Source: a virus. From it: DNA of 64,000 nucleotides. Positions 58,497 through 64,000 of this stretch are shown one piece after another. Location: positions 62,001-126,000 of IMG/VR virus record IMGVR_UViG_3300020202_000001. One strand, written 5' to 3'. A program made the translations under genes and the position numbers. How positions within the stretch are numbered: the stretch's first letter is position 1; every line of letters begins with the position of its first letter. The notes below the pieces were generated by a model. The model did not search any database and had not been told where the DNA came from. It worked only from the letters and a program-made list of their open reading frames with translations.

Positions 58497-58859
58497 ATGG
58501 AGCACCCGAACACGGTCGACCTGACCGGCCCGTCCAAGTCTTACATCCACGGCACGATCGAGGGGGACCTGTGGATGGGCGGCAAGGGCACGATGAGTTT
58601 CAACGTCACGCTCGACGAGGGCGACGACATCGCCGACGTCGCCGAGGCGCTGAAGAAGCAGCGGTTCGGCGACTTCCAATCGGGCAGCGTGCAGATCCGC
58701 TTCGCTGCCGTCACGACGGTGTGGCGGCCGGACCCGCAGACGGAGGTGAAGCGGACGGTGGAGCTGACGCCCGGCATGCCCGAGGTGGCCGACCTCTTCA
58801 CCGACGAGCGTCGTGAAGAGTGGGCGGAGGCCCACCCGGAGGAGGCGACCCCCGCGTGA
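58497..58859 (+). CDS. Hypothetical protein
   Basis: 120 aa, acidic, with a beta/alpha pattern (I-E-G-D-L-W-M-G-G-K-G-T) and a C-terminal acidic helix. ATG follows the previous stop by two bases; stop overlaps the next start (GTGA). Function unknown. Confidence 0.5.
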   Translation: MEHPNTVDLTGPSKSYIHGTIEGDLWMGGKGTMSFNVTLDEGDDIADVAEALKKQRFGDFQSGSVQIRFAAVTTVWRPDPQTEVKRTVELTPGMPEVADLFTDERREEWAEAHPEEATPA

Positions 58860-59026
58860 AGCACCTCATCGTCTTCCTGTGGATCATCAACCCGCGGCGT
58901 GCCGCGGGCTGGCGTGACTTCTACGACAGGTGCGTCGACTGGTGGGCCGGGACCCGCTGGGCCGACTCCATGACGTGGCCCGAACTCGTGCGGGCCGTCG
59001 AGGCGTGGGACGGGTGGCCGCTATGA
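58856..59026 (+). CDS. Small Trp-rich protein
   Basis: 56 aa; GTG start inside the previous stop. Trp-rich (W-I-I-N, A-G-W-R, V-D-W-W-A-G-T-R-W) with a hydrophobic N-terminal segment (H-L-I-V-F-L-W-I-I) that may associate with membrane. Overlaps the next gene by four bases. Function unknown. Confidence 0.5.
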   Translation: MKHLIVFLWIINPRRAAGWRDFYDRCVDWWAGTRWADSMTWPELVRAVEAWDGWPL

Positions 59027-59148
59027 CGTTCTTCGCGTTCTGCGACAAACACAAAACGACGGCGGCGGAGCGGAAGGAGTTGGCCTGGTACCTGGCCTTC
59101 CTTCGGCTCCGCCGCACGATCGAGGCGTTGGCCCTGATCCGGGTCTAG
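59023..59148 (+). CDS. 41-aa helical miniprotein
   Basis: Helical, Lys/Arg/Leu-rich (E-R-K-E-L-A-W-Y-L-A-F-L-R-L-R-R). Last gene of the PP-loop operon, coupled through ATGA. Its stop overlaps by four bases with the stop of the only minus-strand gene in the window, so the two transcripts converge. Function unknown. Confidence 0.5.
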   Translation: MTFFAFCDKHKTTAAERKELAWYLAFLRLRRTIEALALIRV

Positions 59149-60746
59149 TCGTGCCCGGTGCACCGCTCGTAGCGGATCTTCGCGGGGGTGCCGTCCCGCT
59201 TCATCGGGTTGACGATCTTGACCGCGTTCTTCTTGATGTCGACCCGCGGGCCGGCACCGCCGCCCTGGAAGACGAACGTGTCGCCGTCGTCCAGGATGGT
59301 GAAGTTGCTGATGACGAGGTTGTGCAGCCGCCAGTTGTCACGCTCGTCGCCGGCGTCGTCGCGCTCGTAGTTGCGGGCACCGACGTGACCACCCTCGTCC
59401 TTGGCCGGGGCGAGGTGGCCGCTGCACCAGTCGATGAGCGTGTCCTTCGTCTCGTTGACGTCCCACGGGTACGAGTAGCAGTGGAGCCCTTGGCAGCTCT
59501 TGTAGATGAAGTTGAACTCCCGCAGCTCGGCCTCGGTGACGACGGCCTTGCCGTAGGTGTCCGACAGCACGCCGGCCTCGCGGCACAGGGCGATCTTGTC
59601 GTCCATCCCGTTGCTCTTGTCGGTGGAGATCTCGATCTTGTCCCCGGCGGCCGTCCACAGCCGCTTGGGGTCGGCCAGCGTCATGCGGTCGGTGACGCAG
59701 AGGATCATCACCCAGTTCGAGTTGTTGATGTCGCCCCAGCGGGAGGCGTTCTTGCCGTTGCGGATGATGCAGCGGATGTAGAGGGCCGCGTTCGTGCGGG
59801 TCGACTTGCCCTCGCCCGCCCCGTCGCGGTGCCCCTCGTAGTTGCACCCCTCCGTCTCGCAGTCCCAGAAGATCGAGCGGTCGTGCTTGCCGCCGATGCC
59901 CGCAGCCCCGCCGCGCAGGCTCTTCACGCGACGCATGCGGCCGTCGCTCCCGTCCCAGGCGATGTTCACGCCGGCCCCGTCGATCACCAGGCCGTCCGTG
60001 AGGTGCCAGCCGGTGCCGGGCTGGAACATGCCGTTCTTGTTGTCCGGCCCCTTCTTGCCGCCGGTCTTCTTGCCGTCGATCTTGAAGCCGGCCAGGCGGA
60101 CGTTCTTCGCGCCGCGGTGGGCGAAGATCTTCCCGCCCGTGACCTCGAACACCATCTCGCCGTCCTTGCACAGGATGTCGACGTCGTGCTCGGGGTCGAA
60201 GACCGGGTAGTGCCCGGGCTTCGCGAGGAACTTGCCCTTCTTGCCGGTGAAGTTATACCCCGGCTCCACCGTGGTACGATCCCCGGTGTCCGGCGGCGGG
60301 ACCTCGACCTTGAACTCCTCGGGGTCGGCGACGTTGGAGAACTCGGAGTAGCGGGTCACCCCGTCGAGCCCGACCTTCACGCCGCGGACCTTGTACGCGT
60401 ACGGCACGTCCTTCTGAATGGGGAGGCGTTCTTCCCAGAGCGACGCGCCGGCGGGGGCGGTTCCCACGAGCTGCCAGCGTTCGACGCCGTCCGTGACGTC
60501 GTCGTCCCGCCAGACCTCGAACGTCGTGGGCAGCCGGCCGGAGTTGGCCGGGGCCGTGAAGACCAGCTCGACCAGCAGCCCGGTGCCCTCGGCTTCGAGG
60601 CGTGCCTGGAGGTCGGTCGGCTGGACGGGCAGCTCGGGCTGGGGCAGATCGGTCCCCAGCTCGGCGGCCACCTGGTTGATCGCCAGCAGCTGCTGGCCGA
60701 TCGCCTGCGTTGCGGTGTGCAACATCGCGACGTGTGCTCTGCTCAT
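59145..60746 (-). CDS. Beta-helix protein with FN3-like domain (sole minus-strand gene)
   Basis: 533 aa. Start chosen at 60746, where GAGAGGA precedes the ATG and a promoter lies upstream. Residues 1-55 are helical; about 60-165 have the strand and W-x-x-V/Y-x-Y-x-V pattern of a fibronectin type III domain; from about 180 to the end are short G/N/D-turn repeats (e.g. V-R-L-A-G-F-K-I-D-G, G-L-V-I-D-G-A-G-V-N-I-A-W-D-G) typical of a right-handed beta-helix, as in pectate lyases and phage tailspikes. It could be a host-polysaccharide depolymerase or an adhesin. It is expressed separately from the tail operon. Confidence 0.7.
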   Translation of the reverse strand: MSRAHVAMLHTATQAIGQQLLAINQVAAELGTDLPQPELPVQPTDLQARLEAEGTGLLVELVFTAPANSGRLPTTFEVWRDDDVTDGVERWQLVGTAPAGASLWEERLPIQKDVPYAYKVRGVKVGLDGVTRYSEFSNVADPEEFKVEVPPPDTGDRTTVEPGYNFTGKKGKFLAKPGHYPVFDPEHDVDILCKDGEMVFEVTGGKIFAHRGAKNVRLAGFKIDGKKTGGKKGPDNKNGMFQPGTGWHLTDGLVIDGAGVNIAWDGSDGRMRRVKSLRGGAAGIGGKHDRSIFWDCETEGCNYEGHRDGAGEGKSTRTNAALYIRCIIRNGKNASRWGDINNSNWVMILCVTDRMTLADPKRLWTAAGDKIEISTDKSNGMDDKIALCREAGVLSDTYGKAVVTEAELREFNFIYKSCQGLHCYSYPWDVNETKDTLIDWCSGHLAPAKDEGGHVGARNYERDDAGDERDNWRLHNLVISNFTILDDGDTFVFQGGGAGPRVDIKKNAVKIVNPMKRDGTPAKIRYERCTGHD

Positions 60747-60793
60747 TCGCGTCCTCTCGTTGTGAACCCACACTCGTACTTTACGTTGCGCTG

Positions 60794-60823
60794 AGGATAC
60801 CGTCCCCCGTTCGGGTGTTGCAA
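60794..60823 (-). promoter_or_regulatory. Promoter of the minus-strand beta-helix gene
   Basis: On the minus strand, TTGCAA, 18-base spacer, TATCCT, about 48 bases before the ATG. The spacer holds the complement of CCCCCGTTCGGGT (60804-60816), identical to the motif in the promoter at 34271. Confidence 0.65.
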
Positions 60824-60835
60824 GCCCGGGGCCGA

Positions 60836-60859
60836 GATCCAAAAACCAGTTTTGAGATC
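60836..60859 (+). repeat. Dispersed AT-rich dyad, copy 9
   Basis: GATCCAAAAACCAGTTTTGA then GATC, between the divergent promoter and the secreted-protein gene, ten bases before its ATG. A GAGATCGGAGA stretch overlapping its 3' end supplies the ribosome site. Confidence 0.9.
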
Positions 60860-60869
60860 GGAGACCACC

Positions 60870-61499
60870 ATGAAGACCAAAACCCTCGCCCTCTGCGTCG
60901 CCCTCCTCGCCCTCGCCGCCGTCGCCCTCGCCCAGGAGACGAAGCCGGCCGCCCCGCCGCACTACGGGATCAAGAGCCCGGACGCCCTGAACGCCTTCCG
61001 GGCGTTCGAGACGGCGGAGCGGGTCGCCCGCAGCGACTACTTCCGGGCCACCGACGAGGGCCGCACCAAGCTCGTCGCCGCCCTGACCGCGTCGATGGAC
61101 CGGGCCACCAAGGCCGGCAACCTCGACGAGGCCGTGCGGCTCCGCGACGCGATCGCCGACCTGAAGGCGGGCAACGCCCCGGCCAAGGGCGAGGCGAACG
61201 GCGGCGGCAAGAAGGAGAAGGGCCGCACGGCCGAGCAGCTGACGAAGACGCTGATCGGCACGAAGTGGGAGAAGTCGGCCCCGGGCGAGCGGCCGTTCGT
61301 CGTCACGCTCCACGAGGACATGACGGCGACGACCTCGCACCACAACTTCCAAGGCACCTGGGTGGCCGTGAACGGCAACACGGTCCGCTTCTCCGTCTCG
61401 ATGAACGGGTGCGGCGGACAGACGATGACGGTCTCGCCGGACGGCAAGCAGCTGTTGCTTCCCGGCGGCAAGGCCGACTTCAAGTTCAAGGACAAGTGA
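60870..61499 (+). CDS. Secreted protein with signal peptide
   Basis: 209 aa. Residues 1-22 are a classic signal peptide (K-T-K-T-L-A-L-C-V-A-L-L-A-L-A-A-V-A-L-A, cleaved near A-Q-E). The mature part has an N-terminal helix (F-R-A-F-E-T-A-E-R-V-A-R-S), a Gly/Lys linker (about 110-120) and a C-terminal beta-sandwich-like domain (G-T-W-V-A-V-N-G-N-T-V-R). Similar small secreted proteins are common in planctomycetes. In a phage it may be a moron that changes the infected cell's envelope. Preceded by dyad copy 9. Confidence 0.65.
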   Translation: MKTKTLALCVALLALAAVALAQETKPAAPPHYGIKSPDALNAFRAFETAERVARSDYFRATDEGRTKLVAALTASMDRATKAGNLDEAVRLRDAIADLKAGNAPAKGEANGGGKKEKGRTAEQLTKTLIGTKWEKSAPGERPFVVTLHEDMTATTSHHNFQGTWVAVNGNTVRFSVSMNGCGGQTMTVSPDGKQLLLPGGKADFKFKDK

Positions 61500-61506
61500 C
61501 AGACCT

Positions 61507-62010
61507 ATGCCCAAGCTGACGAAAGAGATGATCGAGCACGTCGAGGCCGAGTGCCTCATGCTGCTCTCGGCGGAACGCGACTGCTACCACACCTGGCGGA
61601 CCTCGGGCCGGATCGACGCCTACCCGGTCTCCGGGTGGGAGACGGCCGCCGGCCGCACCGGCGGCTACTACAGCGAGGCGTTCGGCATCATGCGGGCGCT
61701 CGTGTCGCTGGGGTACTGCTACTTCGGCCCGAACGCCGGCGGCGACCAGATCGACCAGACGGACCTGAACGCCAACCGGTGGTTCGACCGGCTGAAGGAC
61801 GTGGTGATCGCCAAGGAGATCGAGCTGGCTCCGAAGCCGGGGGAGCCCGGGATCAAGGAGGCGTACGCGTTCTACAACGAGGCGTTCATCCGGCGGACCA
61901 GCAAGCTGTTCCCGGCCCAGCGCCAGGCCCTGCGGCGGGCGGCCGAACGGGCGGCCCGCATGGGTCCCCACGACATCCACGACCCGGGCGACGAGCTTGG
62001 GCTGAAGTGA
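61507..62010 (+). CDS. Hypothetical protein
   Basis: 167 aa, helical with many Tyr and charged residues (C-Y-H-T-W-R-T-S-G-R-I-D-A-Y); a G-Y-C-Y-F-G-P-N-A-G-G-D-Q sits near residue 78. It lies between the secreted-protein and sigma-factor genes; no ribosome site clearly precedes it. Function unknown. Confidence 0.5.
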   Translation: MPKLTKEMIEHVEAECLMLLSAERDCYHTWRTSGRIDAYPVSGWETAAGRTGGYYSEAFGIMRALVSLGYCYFGPNAGGDQIDQTDLNANRWFDRLKDVVIAKEIELAPKPGEPGIKEAYAFYNEAFIRRTSKLFPAQRQALRRAAERAARMGPHDIHDPGDELGLK

Positions 62011-62017
62011 GGGCCGC

Positions 62018-62776
62018 ATGCCCCTGCCCGCACTGGACGCCGTCGACCGCGAGTTCCGCCGCCCACTACACTCGTTCTTCGCGAGGCGGGTGGGCGGCGG
62101 CAACGCGGACGACGCGGTGCAAGACACGCTCCTGCAGCTCCACCGGATCGCAGACCGGTACGACCCCGCGGTCCCGCTGAGCAAGTGGGTCTTCGGGGTC
62201 GCCAAGAACATCGCGAAGCGGGTCAACCGCTCGCGCGGAAGGCACTACATGGCCAGCATCAACGGAAACGGAAACCCCAACAGCGACAGGACCGGCGTCA
62301 TCGACCCGGTCGACGAGAAGGTGCGGTCGCCGCACGACAACACGATCGCCGAGGAGCTGAAGGCGAAGATCCGCGCCGTCATCCACCAGCTGCCCGACGA
62401 CATGCAGAACGTGGTGAACCTCCACCTGCTGCAGGGGTTCTCGCAGAAGGAGACGGCGAAGCGGCTGAAGTGGGGCGACACGAAGGTCTACAACACGATG
62501 AAGAAGGCCCGGCCGCTGCTCGCCGAGCGGTTCCAGGTCGAGCTGCCCGAGACGTGGCAGGCCCGGGTCCGGGCGGGGGCCAAGGCGCGGCGAGGTCGGG
62601 CGGCGGCGACGCCCCCGCCGAGGTCGCACAAGAAGGGCGGCCGCGTCGCGGCCCTGCTCGCGAGCGTGCCGCCACCGCCGCTCCCCGCCGCCGGCCCGCT
62701 CCCGGTGCCGACGATGGTGAGCACCCTGAAGGAGATCGCCCACCACGCCGCGGCGCTGGCGAGGCTGTTGGAGTAG
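62018..62776 (+). CDS. ECF-type sigma factor
   Basis: 252 aa. Region 2 (residues about 15-75): L-H-S-F-F-A-R-R-V-G-G-G-N-A-D-D-A-V-Q-D and W-V-F-G-V-A-K-N-I-A-K-R; region 4 (about 125-170): L-P-D-D-M-Q-N-V-V-N-L-H ... G-F-S-Q-K-E-T-A-K-R-L-K-W-G-D-T-K-V helix-turn-helix. A ~70-residue Pro/Ala/Arg-rich tail follows, longer than usual. It should direct a second promoter class. Together with the sigma factor at 9781 this element encodes two specificity factors. Confidence 0.8.
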   Translation: MPLPALDAVDREFRRPLHSFFARRVGGGNADDAVQDTLLQLHRIADRYDPAVPLSKWVFGVAKNIAKRVNRSRGRHYMASINGNGNPNSDRTGVIDPVDEKVRSPHDNTIAEELKAKIRAVIHQLPDDMQNVVNLHLLQGFSQKETAKRLKWGDTKVYNTMKKARPLLAERFQVELPETWQARVRAGAKARRGRAAATPPPRSHKKGGRVAALLASVPPPPLPAAGPLPVPTMVSTLKEIAHHAAALARLLE

Positions 62777-62780
62777 CCGC

Positions 62781-63320
62781 ATGCCCGACCTCCCCGCCAT
62801 CGACAGCTGGGTGCGCGTCCAGACGCCCTACCGGGGCATCTGGGAGGGTCGCGTCACGCGGCACGCACGCGCGCCCGGCTGTTTCTTCTTCATGCCGAAG
62901 CGGATCAACAACCAAGACCTACCGGCGGGGCACTACGAGAGCCTGAACGAAGCCAGGGCCTTCGCCGTCGACATCGTCGAGGAGAAGGACCTCCCGTGGC
63001 TCCAGCCGGCCCCGCCGCCGGAGGAGGACGAGCCGGTCCCGCCGATCGAGGTGCCGGAGCCGGCGAGGCTGTGGAACGCCCAGAGCCACACGAAGAGCAC
63101 GCCCAGCCCGAAGCGGAAGGTCGTGCCCCGGCACCCGGTCGTCGTGGACGCCGGCGAGGACCCGCCCAAGCCAGTCGAGGCGGTGATCCCGCCGGAACTC
63201 AAGGCTGAAGAGCCGCCGCCGGCACCGCAGAAGCGGGCGAGGCGTCGGATCGACGACCTGCACGAAGGCCCAACCGATGGCCAAGACGAAACAGGGCCAC
63301 AAGGCCCGTCCAATCCGTAA
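62781..63320 (+). CDS. Hypothetical Pro-rich protein
   Basis: 179 aa. N-terminal ~60 residues form a small beta domain (V-R-V-Q-T-P-Y-R-G-I-W-E-G); the rest is Pro/Glu/Lys-rich and disordered. Its 3' end overlaps the next gene by 44 bases. Possibly a scaffold; no family recognised. Confidence 0.5.
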   Translation: MPDLPAIDSWVRVQTPYRGIWEGRVTRHARAPGCFFFMPKRINNQDLPAGHYESLNEARAFAVDIVEEKDLPWLQPAPPPEEDEPVPPIEVPEPARLWNAQSHTKSTPSPKRKVVPRHPVVVDAGEDPPKPVEAVIPPELKAEEPPPAPQKRARRRIDDLHEGPTDGQDETGPQGPSNP

Positions 63321-64000
63321 ACCCAGCAAGCCCCTCCCGATCCCCAAGGTCAACGCGCTGCGTCAGGCCCTGGCGACGCCGGCGTGGGGCAAGTACCGCA
63401 ACGTGACGTTCCGCGACGTGGTCAAGGTCGACCTGGCGTGGATTCACTGGCTGTACCGCCAGAAGCGGACGCTCGGCGAGATCCGCGACCCGAGCTTCCT
63501 GACGCTCGCGCTGATCTGCAAGCACTACCCGCTCGGCGTCGACGACGAGGCGGAGCGGGAGCTGGCCAAGGGCAAGCTGCTGGCCGAGGAGCCGGGCGAC
63601 GAGTCCCGCGACGAGGACGACGTCGACGAGGGCAGCCTGCCCGGCGAGAACGGCGACGACGACGAGGAGGATGACGACGACTTCGACGAGTCCGAGGACG
63701 ACGACGAAGACGACGACGACGAGGACGACGTGCCGATCACGACGGCCGCCTCGCCGGGCCGCCGCCCGCCCCCGCCGCACGACCCGGTCGCCGAAGCGAT
63801 GCAGGCGAAGATCGCCCTGGTGCAGGGCTGCTTCATGTACGGCGTCGACTCCGACCTCCGCGACGAGCTGGACGTGCTGCGGGAGTTCACCAAGCTCCGG
63901 CTCGTGTTCCTCCGGCCCGGCAACGACCCGCCCGGCGTGGTGCGGGGGACGAAGACGCGGGTGGCCGTGCTCGACATGCCCGGGTACCTGTGCTTCCTGC
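63277..64000 (+). CDS. Acidic-repeat protein with GKYR/exonuclease-X-like module (partial, 3' end missing)
   Basis: At least 241 aa, running off the window. Residues about 33-70, W-G-K-Y-R-N-V-T-F-R-D-V ... D-L-A-W-I-H-W-L, resemble the small G-K-Y-x-G-x-T-F-x-x-V ... Y-L-x-W-L module of exodeoxyribonuclease-X-like C-termini. A stretch around residues 106-152 is almost pure Asp/Glu, like the tail of the polymerase-fragment protein at 34345. A helical region follows. The start overlaps the previous gene. Possibly nucleic-acid interacting. Confidence 0.55.
   Translation, partial: MAKTKQGHKARPIRKPSKPLPIPKVNALRQALATPAWGKYRNVTFRDVVKVDLAWIHWLYRQKRTLGEIRDPSFLTLALICKHYPLGVDDEAERELAKGKLLAEEPGDESRDEDDVDEGSLPGENGDDDEEDDDDFDESEDDDEDDDDEDDVPITTAASPGRRPPPPHDPVAEAMQAKIALVQGCFMYGVDSDLRDELDVLREFTKLRLVFLRPGNDPPGVVRGTKTRVAVLDMPGYLCFL

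Overview
The window reads as one stretch of a large, GC-rich, contractile-tailed phage (or a phage-like element such as a prophage). The evidence is a long, almost entirely plus-strand array of short, tightly packed genes with ATGA or GTGA stop/start overlaps. It runs from a tail-assembly block (spike, assembly chaperones, tape measure, hub, gp25-like and J-like baseplate proteins) through a large tail-fibre block into a mass of small unknown genes mixed with a DNA ligase and two sigma factors. No capsid, portal, terminase, tRNA or rRNA gene is visible. The host is not shown directly. A Ycf46-type AAA+ / DUF1257-like / DUF2997-like trio, a short secreted protein of a kind common in planctomycetes, and the high third-position GC would fit a planctomycete (Gemmata-like) host, but that is inference.

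Layout. 1-15.9 kb: spike C-terminus, probable frameshifted tail-assembly chaperone, 1235-aa tape measure, tube/hub proteins, a sigma factor placed inside the tail cluster, gp25-like and J-like baseplate proteins. 16-29.2 kb: adsorption apparatus, with a set of related proteins that start with an N-x-N-x-x-R-x-Y-P type motif, ending in a 1470-aa modular collagen-like fibre. 29.15-32.3 kb: a GT9-GT2 glycosyltransferase fusion that overlaps the fibre gene, plus small structural-looking proteins. 32.3-32.5 kb: a 300-base non-coding gap that folds into a striking multi-helix RNA ending in an intrinsic terminator. 34.3-37.6 kb: a promoter- and hairpin-bounded cassette encoding a DNA polymerase A motif-A fragment fused to an Asp/Glu tail, a zinc ribbon, DUF1257-like and DUF2997-like proteins, and a Ycf46-like AAA+ ATPase. 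37.6-50.5 kb: mostly unknown small genes, several zinc-binding, plus an ATP-dependent DNA ligase and a pseudokinase. 50.5-55.5 kb: a vWA protein, an adenylosuccinate-synthetase homologue, and a GHKL ATPase-HExxH fusion. 55.6-59.1 kb: a PP-loop enzyme and small genes. 59.1-60.7 kb: the only minus-strand gene, a beta-helix protein with its own promoter. 60.9-64 kb: a secreted protein, an ECF-type sigma factor and a second acidic-repeat protein that runs off the window.

Two dispersed sequence signals cut across this layout. One is a 24-bp AT-rich imperfect dyad found nine times, seven times just upstream of a start codon and twice inside genes. The other is a 13-14 bp CCCCC(G/T)TTCGGGT motif lying in the -35/-10 spacer of three promoter-like sites, which would tie the AAA+ cassette, the vWA gene and the minus-strand beta-helix gene into one regulon. 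These, the polymerase-fragment/AAA+ cassette and the structured RNA are the most promising unexplained features.
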